From: Sinobacterium caligoides
GTDB taxonomy: Bacteria; Pseudomonadota; Gammaproteobacteria; Pseudomonadales; Sinobacteriaceae
DNA length: 64,000 bases
Reading direction: 5' to 3'
Assembly (NCBI RefSeq): GCF_003752585.1
Contig: NZ_RKHR01000004.1
Span: forward strand, 558,001-622,000
Shown: positions 54,727-64,000 of the stretch, in pieces
Position numbering within the stretch: position 1 is the stretch's first letter
Layout: every line of letters begins with the position of its first letter
The notes under the pieces: model-generated
The model's database searches: none
Told to the model about the DNA's origin: nothing
The model's input: the letters and a program-made list of their open reading frames with translations, nothing else
Program-made: the position numbers and the translations under genes

Positions 54727-57700
54727 CTAATCAAACTCCGCTATTTGATGCGAGCCTTGACGCGCCATCAGCGAGTACATTACAGGGACTACAAACAGCG
54801 TGAATAGCGTTCCCACCGTCATGCCGACAGTGATCACGAGACCAATGTTAAAGCGTGACTCAGCACCGGCGCCAGTGGCCAATACCAGCGGCATCACGCC
54901 CAACACCATCGCCGCCGTCGTCATCAAGATTGGCCTCAAGCGCAGTGCTGCTGCCTCGATCACAGCCTCTGTACGCTGACGCCCCTGCTCCTGCAACTGA
55001 TTGGCAAACTCGACAATCAAGATACCGTGCTTCGAGATCAACCCCACCAAGGTGATCAAGCCCACTTGGGTATAGATATTGAGCGTGGCCACACCGAGAA
55101 ACAGCGGTACCATTGCCCCGAAAATCGATAAAGGCACGGTAATCAACACCACCACGGGGTCTCGGAAACTTTCAAACTGTGCCGCCAAAACAAGATAGAT
55201 GACCACCAAGGCTAACAAGAAGGTCGTCACCATCGCCGAGCCCTCCTGCTCAAACTGACGGCTTTGACCGGCGAAGTCGAAGCTGAAGTTGTTGCGATTT
55301 AACTTCGCCAGCTCCTCTTCTAGAAACTTATGCGCATCAGCCACGGTAGCGCCACCGGGCATTGGCATTGCCTCAATTGTCGCGCTGTTCAATTGCTGGA
55401 ACTGCGACAAATCATTAGCAATCACCTCTTGCTTTAAGGTGATTACCGTCGATAACGGCACCTGCTGGCCGCTCGCCGTGGTCACGTAGTAATTATTAAT
55501 GTCTTGCTGAATCGTACGGAAGCGCCCCTCTGCCTGGGCAACCACCTCGTAACTACGTCCTTTGATATCGAAGTAGTTAGTGCGGAAGTCCCCCAGCTGT
55601 GTCGCCATTGCCGAGCCGATCGAGGCCATGCTAATCCCCAACTGCCCTGCTTTATCACGATCAATCTGCACATCAATCTGCGGCTTATTCATCTTCAGAC
55701 TATTATTGACGATAAGGAACATACCGCTATCTTCAGCCGCCTTACGCAACTGCTCCGCCACGGCAAAGAGCTCGTCGTAACCTTCTGTCGTGGTCAAGAC
55801 AAAATTAACGGGCAGGCCATTCGCTGTGCCAGGTAGTGGCGGCGGATTAATCACATAAATATCAAAGCCGGCAATTTTTCGTGCCTCGTTCTGCAGGTAG
55901 GTCTGTATCTCTAGCTGTGAGCGCTCACGCTCAGCCCAAGGCTTGAGAATCAAACCCGACATCATGCCACTCTCACTGGGCATACCGGTGAACATAAAGT
56001 TCTGATCATACTCCGGCAGCGCCGACATAACCTCTTGATATTGCTGGGCGTACTTCTTCGAGAAGTTGATGCCAGCATTCTCAGGGCCAGAGGCGATATT
56101 GAAAATAAAGCCCTCATCTTCAGTGGGCGCTAACTCGGTACGCGTCAGCATGAACATCGCTCCGATTACCACTAACAACAGCGCTGCCGAGATAGCCACA
56201 CCTAGGCGATAGCCCTTTAACACTTTGTGTAAAAGCGCCTCGTAGCGGTCTTTCAGTCCATTAAACACCTTGTCGATACGCTTGACTAACGGCGCATCAA
56301 GGGCTGACTTATTCAGCAACGCACCGCTCATCATCGGCGACAAGGTCAAGGCAATAAAACCAGAGATCAATACTGCGCCCGCCAGAGTGAAGGCAAACTC
56401 ACTGAACAAGGAGCCTGTTAACCCCCCCATAAAGCCGATCGGCGCATAGACAGCCGCCAACGTAATCGTCATCGCAATTACCGGCGTCGCAATCTCTCGG
56501 GCACCCACCACCGCCGCGCGTATCGGCGTCAGCCCTTCCTCAATATGACGGTGCACATTTTCCACCACCACAATGGCGTCATCAACCACCAACGAAATCG
56601 CCATCACCATGGCAAGCAAGGTTAATAAGTTAAACGAGTAGCCCATCATCAACATAAACAGACAGACACCGATCAACGACAGCGGAATTGTAACGATAGG
56701 AATCAACACTGAGCGCATGGAACCGAGGAATAAAAACACCACCACGATCACAATCGCCACAGCCTCGATCAACGTACTCACCACCTCGTCAATCGACTCT
56801 TGAATGAACTGCGTACCGTCGTAGCTCAACACCTGCTTCAGGCCCGGGGGCAGCCCTTTCGCGATCTCTGGCAATAACTTATGCACATCCTTCGCGACAT
56901 CTAACGGGTTGGCGTCGGGGGTGCCATTGATAACAATGAATATTGCGTGCTGGCCGTTGGCACTTAACATCGATTTATCGTTCTTTACGCCCAGCTTAAT
57001 GCGCGCAACATCACGTAGACGTACGACCTGCTCACCGGTTGTCTTCACGGGAATATTACCGAAGGCATCGGCATTTTGCAGCGATGTGCTAGCGCGGATC
57101 GGTGTCACGGTATAGGAGTCTCGCACCTCACCGGCAGCGGATTGAAAGTTATTCTTCGACAGCGCATTATTAATATCGTCGGTAGTAATATTGAAGGCGC
57201 GCATCTCTACCGGATTGAGCCAAATACGCATCGCGAACTCTTGTGCCCCAGCCAACTCTGCCTCGGCAACACCGTCGACTTCATTGAGCTTCGGTTGTAC
57301 CACTCGACGCAGATAATCGGTAACCTGTGGCCCGCTCATATCTTCGCTGATATAAGCCATATACATGATGGCATCGCCGCCCGCCTCTGACTTGGCGATA
57401 ATCGGATCGTCGATATCCTTCGGTAGCCGCCCCTTAACCGCGCTAACCTTGGTGAGGATCTCGGCCATCGCCACATTGGCGTCGTAACCGGCGTTAAGAT
57501 GAATTTCGATCTGCGACGTTGAAACCTTAGAGCTTGCCGTCACATAATCGATGCCCTCGGCACTCGATATCGCCTCCTGAATTGGCGTGGTGACGAAACC
57601 CTGCACCAGTTCAGCATCAGCGCCGGGATAGACCGTCGTGATATTGACCTGACCGGTTTCGATCTCCGGGTATTGACGCACCTGCAAGTCGCCGATGGCG

Positions 57701-57780
57701 CGCGCACCAAAGACCACGATAACCAGGTTAACCACGATCGCAAGAACGGGGCGGCGAATAAATATATCGGTAAATTTCAT
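54727..57780 (-). CDS. RND multidrug efflux permease (AcrB family)
   Basis: A 1017-aa inner-membrane proton antiporter, HAE-1 type. It begins MKFTDIFIRRPVLAIVVNL and has 12 membrane segments with two large periplasmic loops. The proton-relay aspartates are in MAISLVVDDAIVVVENV (membrane segment 4) and the lysine in VGLISKHGILIVEFANQ (segment 10). It pumps hydrophobic drugs or toxic compounds out of the cell in a tripartite complex. Encoded nine bases after its adaptor; no outer-membrane TolC-like gene is adjacent, so it must use one encoded elsewhere. Confidence 0.93.
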   Translation of the reverse strand: MKFTDIFIRRPVLAIVVNLVIVVFGARAIGDLQVRQYPEIETGQVNITTVYPGADAELVQGFVTTPIQEAISSAEGIDYVTASSKVSTSQIEIHLNAGYDANVAMAEILTKVSAVKGRLPKDIDDPIIAKSEAGGDAIMYMAYISEDMSGPQVTDYLRRVVQPKLNEVDGVAEAELAGAQEFAMRIWLNPVEMRAFNITTDDINNALSKNNFQSAAGEVRDSYTVTPIRASTSLQNADAFGNIPVKTTGEQVVRLRDVARIKLGVKNDKSMLSANGQHAIFIVINGTPDANPLDVAKDVHKLLPEIAKGLPPGLKQVLSYDGTQFIQESIDEVVSTLIEAVAIVIVVVFLFLGSMRSVLIPIVTIPLSLIGVCLFMLMMGYSFNLLTLLAMVMAISLVVDDAIVVVENVHRHIEEGLTPIRAAVVGAREIATPVIAMTITLAAVYAPIGFMGGLTGSLFSEFAFTLAGAVLISGFIALTLSPMMSGALLNKSALDAPLVKRIDKVFNGLKDRYEALLHKVLKGYRLGVAISAALLLVVIGAMFMLTRTELAPTEDEGFIFNIASGPENAGINFSKKYAQQYQEVMSALPEYDQNFMFTGMPSESGMMSGLILKPWAERERSQLEIQTYLQNEARKIAGFDIYVINPPPLPGTANGLPVNFVLTTTEGYDELFAVAEQLRKAAEDSGMFLIVNNSLKMNKPQIDVQIDRDKAGQLGISMASIGSAMATQLGDFRTNYFDIKGRSYEVVAQAEGRFRTIQQDINNYYVTTASGQQVPLSTVITLKQEVIANDLSQFQQLNSATIEAMPMPGGATVADAHKFLEEELAKLNRNNFSFDFAGQSRQFEQEGSAMVTTFLLALVVIYLVLAAQFESFRDPVVVLITVPLSIFGAMVPLFLGVATLNIYTQVGLITLVGLISKHGILIVEFANQLQEQGRQRTEAVIEAAALRLRPILMTTAAMVLGVMPLVLATGAGAESRFNIGLVITVGMTVGTLFTLFVVPVMYSLMARQGSHQIAEFD

Positions 57781-57789
57781 CGCCTAATC

Positions 57790-58878
57790 CTATTTATCAC
57801 TAACGATAACGGCCGCGTTATTGCTCAGTTTCTGTACCCCTGCATCAACCACTAAATCACCCGCGATAATGCCCGACGTTACCGCCACATAATCGCCACG
57901 GCGCTCGCCTAGGCGTACAAAGACCTGTCGCACCTTCTTACTAACGCTACCGTCCTCTGCCTTTTCGCCATCCTCGACAACAAACATCGAGTCACCGAAC
58001 TGGCTATAACTCACCGCTGTCGAAGGCACTACGACTACCGCCTCACTCTCGCGCATCAACAGTTTAATGTCGGCGTACATGCCTGGGCGCAACGTACCAA
58101 ATTTGTTATCCACATCCGCACGCACGGCAATATTACGAGTACCCTCATCGATTTTAGCTTCTATCGCTAACACTTTACCGTGAAAGACGCGGGCACCGTA
58201 GGCTGTCACTTTGAACTCGACATCTTGACCGACATAGAGCCGTGGTAAATTCTGCTCTGGCACAGAAAAGTCAACATACAGTCTCGATGAGTCCTGCAGC
58301 GTTACCAGCTTAGTGCCGCTACCGACATAGTCACCGACATTCACCTTCCAAATACCTAACGTGCCACTAAAGGGGGCTAAAATATTCTTCTTGGCTATCG
58401 CCGCCTCTGTCTGCAACACACCCGCCTCGGCTACGGCCAAATTTGAACGCGCCTCATCGAAGTCAGTCTCGGAGATATTACGCTCTTTGTACATTTTCTT
58501 ATTGCGAATAAATAGCGTCCGAGCTAACTCTGCCTGAGCCTCAAAGCTGACTAAGTTAGCCTGTTCCATCTCATCATTAAGCTCAACTAACAGCTGCCCC
58601 TTCTCCACCTTATGGCCAGAGGCAAAGGGTAACGATTCAATAATACCTGAGACTTCATTTGAAAGATCAATCCCCTCGCGCGCCGTCAACGTGCCAACCG
58701 TCGACACCATCGGTCGCCAAGCCTCTTGCTGGACAACAGTAGCCGTCACTGTCGCAACGGGCGGAGCAAAGTTCGCCAACTGCGCTTTCCCCGCTTTTAC
58801 TTGGCCGTAGAAGAAGAATCCGATAACGGCAAGGATGACAAGCAGTCCGCCAACCACTAACGCTGTGCGTTTAAACAT
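57790..58878 (-). CDS. RND efflux periplasmic adaptor
   Basis: A 362-aa membrane-fusion protein. A single N-terminal membrane anchor (about residues 6-27) precedes the two half-lipoyl segments (GIIESLPFASGHKVEKGQLLVELND and ILAPFSGTLGIWKVNVGDYV), which flank a coiled-coil hairpin of about 65 residues; a beta-barrel (LYVDFSVPEQNLPRLYVGQ) and a membrane-proximal domain follow. No lipobox is present. Links the RND permease to an outer-membrane channel. First gene of the operon; no TetR-type regulator is adjacent. Confidence 0.92.
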   Translation of the reverse strand: MFKRTALVVGGLLVILAVIGFFFYGQVKAGKAQLANFAPPVATVTATVVQQEAWRPMVSTVGTLTAREGIDLSNEVSGIIESLPFASGHKVEKGQLLVELNDEMEQANLVSFEAQAELARTLFIRNKKMYKERNISETDFDEARSNLAVAEAGVLQTEAAIAKKNILAPFSGTLGIWKVNVGDYVGSGTKLVTLQDSSRLYVDFSVPEQNLPRLYVGQDVEFKVTAYGARVFHGKVLAIEAKIDEGTRNIAVRADVDNKFGTLRPGMYADIKLLMRESEAVVVVPSTAVSYSQFGDSMFVVEDGEKAEDGSVSKKVRQVFVRLGERRGDYVAVTSGIIAGDLVVDAGVQKLSNNAAVIVSDK

Positions 58879-59372
58879 AACTCTGAGACCTACTGAAAGA
58901 CTTTAAAAAGTGAATAGTCAGTCAATAAAAACCATCCACTGGGCATAGCCGAGCAATTCGCAACTGAGGCAAACTAATCGGTTTATTTTGTTAATGCTAG
59001 TTGAATCTCACACTGAAACAGCTCAACCCTGACCACTATATACTGTTATTTATTGCTATAGAGGCGCCTATAATAACGCCATTCTACATCCTGAGTTTTG
59101 ACCGAAGGCAACCCCATGCGCGAAGCCTACACAAGCCATTCAAACAAGCAAAGTGAATAATAGTTAACAAAATAAAGGCTTATATTTAGAGGGGTTATTA
59201 ACTGAGCGTGCCGAAACCACTGCCTCGCTACTTGTTTGGAGCAGCATCGACGGCCGCTGCAGCACACCCAGTATTGATGTCGCTATTGGCAGCCTGATTT
59301 AAAACAAATGAACGAAAACGAACGATCGACTATGCCGCTCCGCCGATGCCCAAGCACCGGCAGAGAGCAAGA
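58879..59372. other. Gap between RND and TRAP operons
   Basis: 494 bp with no strongly supported gene. Two very short frames were seen: a 14-codon frame at 59115 with GAAGG seven bases upstream, and a 29-codon GTG frame at 59208-59297 with an Ala-rich end. Neither has promoter or terminator support. Confidence 0.4.
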
Positions 59373-60650
59373 CTATAGCAGCGCCAAGGTAATGGCAGGG
59401 ATATAAGTAATCAACAACAGCGCAAAGATCAGCACCGCCATAAAGGGTAGTGCTGCGCTATACAGCTCGGTAACCGGCTTGTTAAACCGGTAACTCGCGA
59501 TAAACAGGTTCATCCCTACAGGCGGTGTGAAATAACCGATCTGCATATTGGCGAGGAAGATAATGCCAAGATGCACCGGGTCAATGCCATAGGAGATCGC
59601 CACCGGCAAGATGATCGGCACCATGATGACAATGGCCGAGAAAATATCGAGTACAGCACCGAGTAACAACAAAAATATATTCAACAAGATCAGAAAGGTA
59701 TATTTGCTGTCGACATGCGACTTGATCACTTCGAAAATGCGCGTAGGTATCTCTGCATCGATCAGCACGCCAGTCAACGCCAGCGAAACCGCCAGAATCA
59801 AGATAATGCCACCCACCATCGTCATTGCCTGACGAATGATCTGCGGCAACCTGCGCAGAGGGATTTCGCGATACAGCACTACCTCGACTAGCAGCACATA
59901 CAAAACGATCACCGCCGCCATCTCCGAGACAGCAAAGTAACCACCGTAGATACCGCCAATCACGAAGAGCGGCATCGGTAACTCCCAACGCGATTGCCAA
60001 AGGGCACTCTTCAGCTCTTGCAGATCGAAACTCTGCATGGCGATAGGTCGGTTGCGATTACTCCAGAGGCTGTAAAAGGCCAACAGCGATATCATCAACA
60101 GCGCCGGAAAGATGCCCGCGAGAAACAGGTCTTTTATCGTGAACGGGTTATCGAGATTCATCTGCTGCGCAATGATGCCATACAGGATGAGCGGCAGAGA
60201 AGGCGCCAACAACAAGCCTAGGCTACCGGAGGTTGTTACCAAACCAAGGCCGAATTTTTCACTATAGCCCACCTGTTTAAGGGCGGGATAAAGCAGGGCA
60301 CCGACAGCGACAATGGTAACGCCACTCGCCCCCGTAAAAGCAGTAAACAGCGCACAGACAATCAGCGCAATGATCGACAGGCCACCGGGCAACCAGCCAA
60401 ACAACGCCTGTGTCAGCCGCACCATACGCTGTGAGGTCTGGCTCTCGGCCATTAAGTAGCCACTCAAGGTAAAGAGCGGTAACGCCAGCAACAATGGCGT
60501 TTCACTGATGCGATAGAGCTCGATGCCGATGACCGTCAACGGCACATCGGCAATATAAAAGCCCAACATCGAGGCGGCGAGTATCACCGCAAAGATCGGT
60601 GCGCCGCTAACCGCCATGACAAAGATCGCAGCAAACATTAAGGTCGTCAT
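59373..60650 (-). CDS. dctM: TRAP transporter large permease DctM
   Basis: A 425-aa membrane protein with about 12 segments. LMFAAIFVMAVSGAPIFAVI at the start and FTAFTGASGVTIVAVGALLYPAL then PSLPLILYGIIAQ match the DctM family. ATG 60650 is used because it overlaps the DctQ stop as ATGA and has GAGGAAG upstream; the frame is open further, but that part is the other frame of dctQ. Couples uptake of an organic acid to the sodium gradient. Confidence 0.9.
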   Translation of the reverse strand: MTTLMFAAIFVMAVSGAPIFAVILAASMLGFYIADVPLTVIGIELYRISETPLLLALPLFTLSGYLMAESQTSQRMVRLTQALFGWLPGGLSIIALIVCALFTAFTGASGVTIVAVGALLYPALKQVGYSEKFGLGLVTTSGSLGLLLAPSLPLILYGIIAQQMNLDNPFTIKDLFLAGIFPALLMISLLAFYSLWSNRNRPIAMQSFDLQELKSALWQSRWELPMPLFVIGGIYGGYFAVSEMAAVIVLYVLLVEVVLYREIPLRRLPQIIRQAMTMVGGIILILAVSLALTGVLIDAEIPTRIFEVIKSHVDSKYTFLILLNIFLLLLGAVLDIFSAIVIMVPIILPVAISYGIDPVHLGIIFLANMQIGYFTPPVGMNLFIASYRFNKPVTELYSAALPFMAVLIFALLLITYIPAITLALL

Positions 60651-61132
60651 TTCGCTTCCTCCTCCGGCACACCCAGCACCATTTGTGCTAGACGGAACAG
60701 AAAACGCACGCCGATAATAAACAAGCCGATAGGGATAATAATCTCGCACAACCAAGCAGGCACCTTGGCAAACGCGTAATAGCTGTCCTCCATCTCGAGG
60801 GCTACAAACTGCCAGCTGTACCAAGCGCCCGCTAGACACACTGCCGCCGTCATAGCGCTGGCAATGATGGCCATCACTTTCTGCGCGACACCACGCAAGT
60901 AATGGCTAAGTACGTCGATGGCGATATGGCTATGCTCACGCGTCGCAATCATCGCCCCGAGCATGGCCAACCACAATACCATCACACGCAGTGCGTTGTC
61001 GGCCCAATAGATGCCGCTATCGTTGACATTACGCAGCCAGATTTGACTGACGCTCAAGCCAATCATAACCAGCACCAGCAACACCAAGGCACTATCTTCT
61101 AAGCGATGTATAAACTTTAAAATTGCCGACAT
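60647..61132 (-). CDS. dctQ: TRAP transporter small permease DctQ
   Basis: A 161-aa protein with four membrane segments. LRVMVLWLAMLGAMIATREHSHIAIDVLSHYL carries the usual ATREHxHI block. Lies between DctP and DctM and overlaps the latter by four bases. Confidence 0.88.
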   Translation of the reverse strand: MSAILKFIHRLEDSALVLLVLVMIGLSVSQIWLRNVNDSGIYWADNALRVMVLWLAMLGAMIATREHSHIAIDVLSHYLRGVAQKVMAIIASAMTAAVCLAGAWYSWQFVALEMEDSYYAFAKVPAWLCEIIIPIGLFIIGVRFLFRLAQMVLGVPEEEAK

Positions 61133-61187
61133 TACAGTGTGCTATTCCCCGCTAACTGGCGATATAAAAAGGCGCTCGTCATCGCGA

Positions 61188-62213
61188 TCAATGACTCGCG
61201 ACCGTGCCGCGATACTCCGTCAGCAAGCTATCGACCTTATCGGCCATCTCCTGTGACACGACGCCTTTCTTAATAATGGTCTGCTCCGCATCGGCGGCTA
61301 ATTTATACCAGCGCTGACGCTCTTCGGCTGACAGTTCTATGATCTTCACCCCCTGCCCCTGTAAGGCATCAAAGGCGGCAAGGTTATCCTTACGGTTAGC
61401 ACTATCGATACGCTTGAAAGCCGCCGTCATCACACTGTCGACAATTTTCTGGTCGGCAGCACTCACGCGCTTATAGGCCTTCTTATCAATAGCCAAGACC
61501 GCATAGAAATACAGCATAGGTACGTCTGTCATGGTCGAGATCTGTGTGTGCCACTGTAGCGCGATCGCGCCGATCGGAGAGGTCGCCACCGTATCGACAA
61601 GGCCGGTTTGCAAACCTGCAAGGACATCGGCAACCTGTAGCGGAATAGGTGCAACACCAAAGGCATCGGTCGCCTGTTGAGCTCCCTTGTCATCATTGGG
61701 GATCCATACTTTGCTGCCCCGCAGACTCTCTACACTGTCGATGGGGTGCTTTGACATTGTATAAGCCAAGCCTCCCTCCGCCAAGCCGAAGGTGACGAAA
61801 CCACCTTCGTGGATCTTCTGCTCAATGACGGGGTCAAGACGCTTACGCACATAATCGACCTCATCGAAGGAGCGAAATTTCAGCGGCAGGTTATAGGCCT
61901 GTGAGTCAGGGGCAAAACGCGACAGACTACCGCCAGTCATGGCGCCACCGTTGAGCTGGCCAATGCGAATCTTGCGTAGAACCGCATCGTCACTGCCCAT
62001 CACCCCACCCGGGTAAAACTTAAAAACGACTCGTCCGTCGGTCTGCTGCTTGATGTCTTTGCCGGCTTGGCGCATCTCACGCATCCACGCCGAGCCATCG
62101 GGTGAGAGCGTCGCGATTTTCAGCGTCGTCGCTCCAGCAGCACCCACCCATAACGTCGCAGAAGTCACAGCCATCGCGCCGACAAACAGCGACTTTTTAA
62201 TCCAGTTGAACAT
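61188..62213 (-). CDS. dctP: TRAP transporter substrate-binding protein DctP
   Basis: A 341-aa periplasmic binding protein. Signal peptide ending near GAAGATTLKIA; FYPGGVMGSDDAVLRKIRIGQL and AWIPND-like VWIPNDDKG are family blocks, with Arg in the R-x-G-Q-L region. The substrate is not evident; this branch, encoded with a TatT lipoprotein, resembles the treponemal TatPT system. GAAGGA precedes ATG 62213. Confidence 0.9.
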   Translation of the reverse strand: MFNWIKKSLFVGAMAVTSATLWVGAAGATTLKIATLSPDGSAWMREMRQAGKDIKQQTDGRVVFKFYPGGVMGSDDAVLRKIRIGQLNGGAMTGGSLSRFAPDSQAYNLPLKFRSFDEVDYVRKRLDPVIEQKIHEGGFVTFGLAEGGLAYTMSKHPIDSVESLRGSKVWIPNDDKGAQQATDAFGVAPIPLQVADVLAGLQTGLVDTVATSPIGAIALQWHTQISTMTDVPMLYFYAVLAIDKKAYKRVSAADQKIVDSVMTAAFKRIDSANRKDNLAAFDALQGQGVKIIELSAEERQRWYKLAADAEQTIIKKGVVSQEMADKVDSLLTEYRGTVASH

Positions 62214-62291
62214 AAATTACGTCCTTCGTTAAAAGAGAGTCTCGCGGTGTAGGCTAACCGACAGACGTCGATCGCCCCTCACTGACGAGTT

Positions 62292-63158
62292 CTAGAAATA
62301 ATCGGCTTCACTGGCGAGCAAGGCTGTCGCCTGCTGCTGCGCCACAGCATTAATCAACACGAAGCCCTCACTGTTCGGGTCGGCCTCGAGTACCTCTGTA
62401 AGCAATCGGTGATGCAGTTCTTGATCAAAGACTAGGCGAGCATACTGCTGCGCATAGACGACCTTCGCCATGAGGTTTTTACCCTCACTGAGGGCGATAG
62501 CACGCTCGAAATGCTCTCGTCCAACATCGGGCTTGCCACCCAGTGCTGGCGGCAGCAATGTCGCGATACCACCGAGATAGAGGTGCGCCATGCCGTGATC
62601 ATAGCCATCGTCGAGTTCGACCACACGTTCCAACAATAGTTGCGCCTTAGGTAGTTGAGCAACCGCATTCCAGTCGCCACTGTGCACCTGTAACCAACCC
62701 AGCCAACTGACCCCCAGCGTATAAAGAACAGGAAGATCATCCGCATCAGTCTCAGCAACCACGCGGCTAAACTCATCGAATGGGCGCTGATCTAGAGCAC
62801 AGAGACTGTCCGACTGAGCACAGGCCGCACGCAACGCATAGGCACGACTCTTATTCACCAAGCGCTGCTTTCGCGCCATGTCGTCGACACTGACAAAATT
62901 GGCCGCCATCGCACCATTCAACGAAGCACCGGTACTCAACAAGCCAACACTTTCCGGGCTACCCTCAATAAGGCCGTCAACCATCACTATAAAGGTCGGT
63001 AGTGCCGTCTCAACCGTCGCGAGGTCATCATTGTTATAAACAGCGTTCGACAAGTTATCGGCCAACTGAGAGGTCTGTGATTCGATGAGCGATGAGCACC
63101 CGGCTAAGGTGGTCAAACCCAGCACGACAAAAATACGAAACATTCTATAGATCAACAA
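62292..63158 (-). CDS. TRAP-associated TatT lipoprotein (T component)
   Basis: A 288-aa lipoprotein with lipobox TLAGC (Cys about residue 21). The rest is alpha-helical with TPR-like helices (LLERVVELDDGYDHGMAHLYLGG; GREHFERAIALSEGKNL), matching TatT proteins, which form trimers with a central pore and bind the TRAP binding protein in the periplasm. It is the first gene of tatT-dctP-dctQ-dctM. The start may be TTG 63158 (AAGGTG upstream) or ATG 63143. Confidence 0.85.
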   Translation of the reverse strand: MLIYRMFRIFVVLGLTTLAGCSSLIESQTSQLADNLSNAVYNNDDLATVETALPTFIVMVDGLIEGSPESVGLLSTGASLNGAMAANFVSVDDMARKQRLVNKSRAYALRAACAQSDSLCALDQRPFDEFSRVVAETDADDLPVLYTLGVSWLGWLQVHSGDWNAVAQLPKAQLLLERVVELDDGYDHGMAHLYLGGIATLLPPALGGKPDVGREHFERAIALSEGKNLMAKVVYAQQYARLVFDQELHHRLLTEVLEADPNSEGFVLINAVAQQQATALLASEADYF

Positions 63159-63319
63159 GTTAATGTCACCTTTTAGATTAAAAAGTAATCAAATGAAATA
63201 AAGTGCTGCGCATTATACCTTAACTTATCGGTAAGGTGTTGCGATGAGACAGGGGCTGCCTCGATTTGGCTGCGATCAGCAGCCACGAGGTCTGTAGCGA
63301 TAAGACTGAAAAAGCTGGC

Positions 63320-63325
63320 TATAAT
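63320..63325 (+). promoter_or_regulatory. -10 box upstream of a small gene
   Basis: TATAAT, 45 bases before the GTG at 63370; no clear -35 box. Confidence 0.3.
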
Positions 63326-63369
63326 TTAAGCGACATAAAGCAATAAACAGAACCTGCAGCGGGGGAAAC

Positions 63370-63585
63370 GTGATCGCGCCAATAACACTCTATATCGGCG
63401 GTAAAAGCATCGATGGTAACCTCCTCTGCTTACAGCTGGACGTTGAGATCAACCAATTGCAGAGCTTGATTAGTAAGCTACTCAAGCAGCAACTGTGTCA
63501 TCGTCGTGAGCTCCCTCACATCAAACAATTGCAACGGCAGCTCTCACTGCGCCGCACACTACGGTTTTGGCTGGCGAGCCAATAG
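63370..63585 (+). CDS. Hypothetical 71-aa protein
   Basis: A 71-aa basic protein starting at GTG 63370 with GGGGGA three bases upstream. After a beta-like start (ITLYIGGKSIDGNLLCLQLD) it is mostly a Leu/Gln-rich helix that could form a coiled coil (INQLQSLISKLLKQQ, then IKQLQRQLSLRRTLRFW). No family recognised. It is convergent with the next gene, with five bases between the stops. Confidence 0.5.
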   Translation: MIAPITLYIGGKSIDGNLLCLQLDVEINQLQSLISKLLKQQLCHRRELPHIKQLQRQLSLRRTLRFWLASQ

Positions 63586-63590
63586 GGACT

Positions 63591-63839
63591 TTAGGGCTGG
63601 TCATTCATCTGCTGCTGCGCTGCTAGGTCACGCTGGCAGCTGCGTAACTGATAATCAAGGTCGGCTACTTTCTGCTTATACTCGGCCTCCATCTTTTCCG
63701 TCGCTTCCAGCTTGCCCTGCTGCTGCGCCATCAACTCCGATGCCTCAGAAAGCGCCAGGCGCACCTTTCTGCGCACTAAAAGCAAAGTAACCATTGCACT
63801 CAACAGCGCCGCCATTGCAGCAACAAGCAAATATATCAT
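63591..63839 (-). CDS. Small membrane-anchored coiled-coil protein
   Basis: An 82-aa protein: one N-terminal membrane segment (MIYLLVAAMAALLSAMVTLLL) followed by a basic turn and a coiled coil (about residues 28-75) with a single Cys. GGGGGAGA lies upstream of ATG 63839. The layout recalls small envelope scaffold proteins, but no family is assigned. Confidence 0.65.
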   Translation of the reverse strand: MIYLLVAAMAALLSAMVTLLLVRRKVRLALSEASELMAQQQGKLEATEKMEAEYKQKVADLDYQLRSCQRDLAAQQQMNDQP

Positions 63840-63977
63840 CTGTCTCCCCCGTAAAGACTCATTGTTATCGATGATGGAAACACGATGTTTCTTGCCTCAC
63901 CAACGAACTATTTGACGATACAATACCCTCCTACAAGAAAAATTTCACGCTGCGCAAAAGCCTTGAGATTAATAATA

Positions 63978-64000
63978 ATGAAAAAAGTCGCCCTTGCTCT
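63978..64000 (+). CDS. Start of a probable secreted protein, cut by window edge
   Basis: ATG 63978 opens a frame MKKVALAL, a typical signal-peptide beginning, which runs out of the window. GAG lies about eight bases upstream. Too short for any assignment. Confidence 0.45.

Noticed and set aside
59208-59297. 29-codon GTG frame with an Ala-rich end
   Set aside because: No well-spaced ribosome binding site and no promoter or terminator; mentioned only in the gap description.
60651-60839. N-terminal extension of the TRAP large permease
   Set aside because: These 63 codons are the other frame of dctQ; the ATGA overlap and ribosome binding site place the start at 60650.

Overview
The window reads as the chromosome of a free-living, probably marine gammaproteobacterium. 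It has four large TonB-dependent receptors, an AcrB-type RND pump, a TRAP transporter with a TatT lipoprotein, an Opp peptide transporter, gammaproteobacterial polyamine genes (puuA and spuC types) and glutaryl-CoA catabolism. Gene content suggests a Cellvibrionales/Spongiibacteraceae-like lineage; this is inference, since no rRNA or tRNA gene is present. No transposase, integrase, phage or CRISPR array was seen.

Layout. 1-2.6 kb: a 5'-truncated Cys-rich HNH-like gene and two paralogous membrane-anchored proteins with four conserved cysteines. 2.6-7.9 kb: an SCP-x/Ltp2-type thiolase homologue with its DUF35 partner, a small lipoprotein, and a LysR regulator divergent from a ketosteroid-dehydrogenase-like flavoprotein. 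8-8.4 kb: an unannotated 43-codon gene with its own -10 box, ribosome binding site and terminator. 8.4-12.3 kb: an omega-aminotransferase, class III CoA-transferase and glutaryl-CoA dehydrogenase operon under a striking perfect inverted repeat. 12.3-18.9 kb: VanZ-like protein, pgi, galU, LysR, LuxR-type regulator, kelch protein and ArsR regulator. 18.9-21.4 kb: a hybrid histidine kinase. 21.4-26.4 kb: a polyamine block with a fold-III decarboxylase, Lrp-type regulator, gamma-glutamylputrescine synthetase and putrescine-type aminotransferase. 26.5-35.5 kb: dienelactone hydrolase, oppABCDF (OppC carries an inserted fibronectin-III-like domain) and a DUF885 lipoprotein.

35.8-54.1 kb is dominated by outer-membrane import: an ECF sigma factor, a FecR anti-sigma factor and an STN-containing receptor (a FecIRA-like surface-signalling set), followed by a three-gene cassette (receptor, 152-aa periplasmic protein, MarC) present twice in tandem. 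Each copy carries a conserved leader and a GNRA-loop hairpin between receptor and small gene, with a compensatory base-pair change between the copies. A peroxiredoxin and a fourth receptor follow. 54.7-63.2 kb holds an RND efflux pump with its adaptor and a TRAP transporter (DctM, DctQ, DctP) plus TatT; the window ends with two very small genes and the start of a secreted-protein gene.

How the genes may work together (inference): peptides enter through Opp and their amino acids, especially lysine and ornithine, could be decarboxylated to diamines, oxidised by the PuuA/SpuC-type enzymes and the omega-aminotransferase, and fed as glutarate into the CoA-transferase/GcdH operon. The best candidates for something undescribed are the duplicated receptor/152-aa/MarC cassette with its covarying hairpin, the 43-aa small gene, the OppC-FnIII fusion and the gcdH operator.
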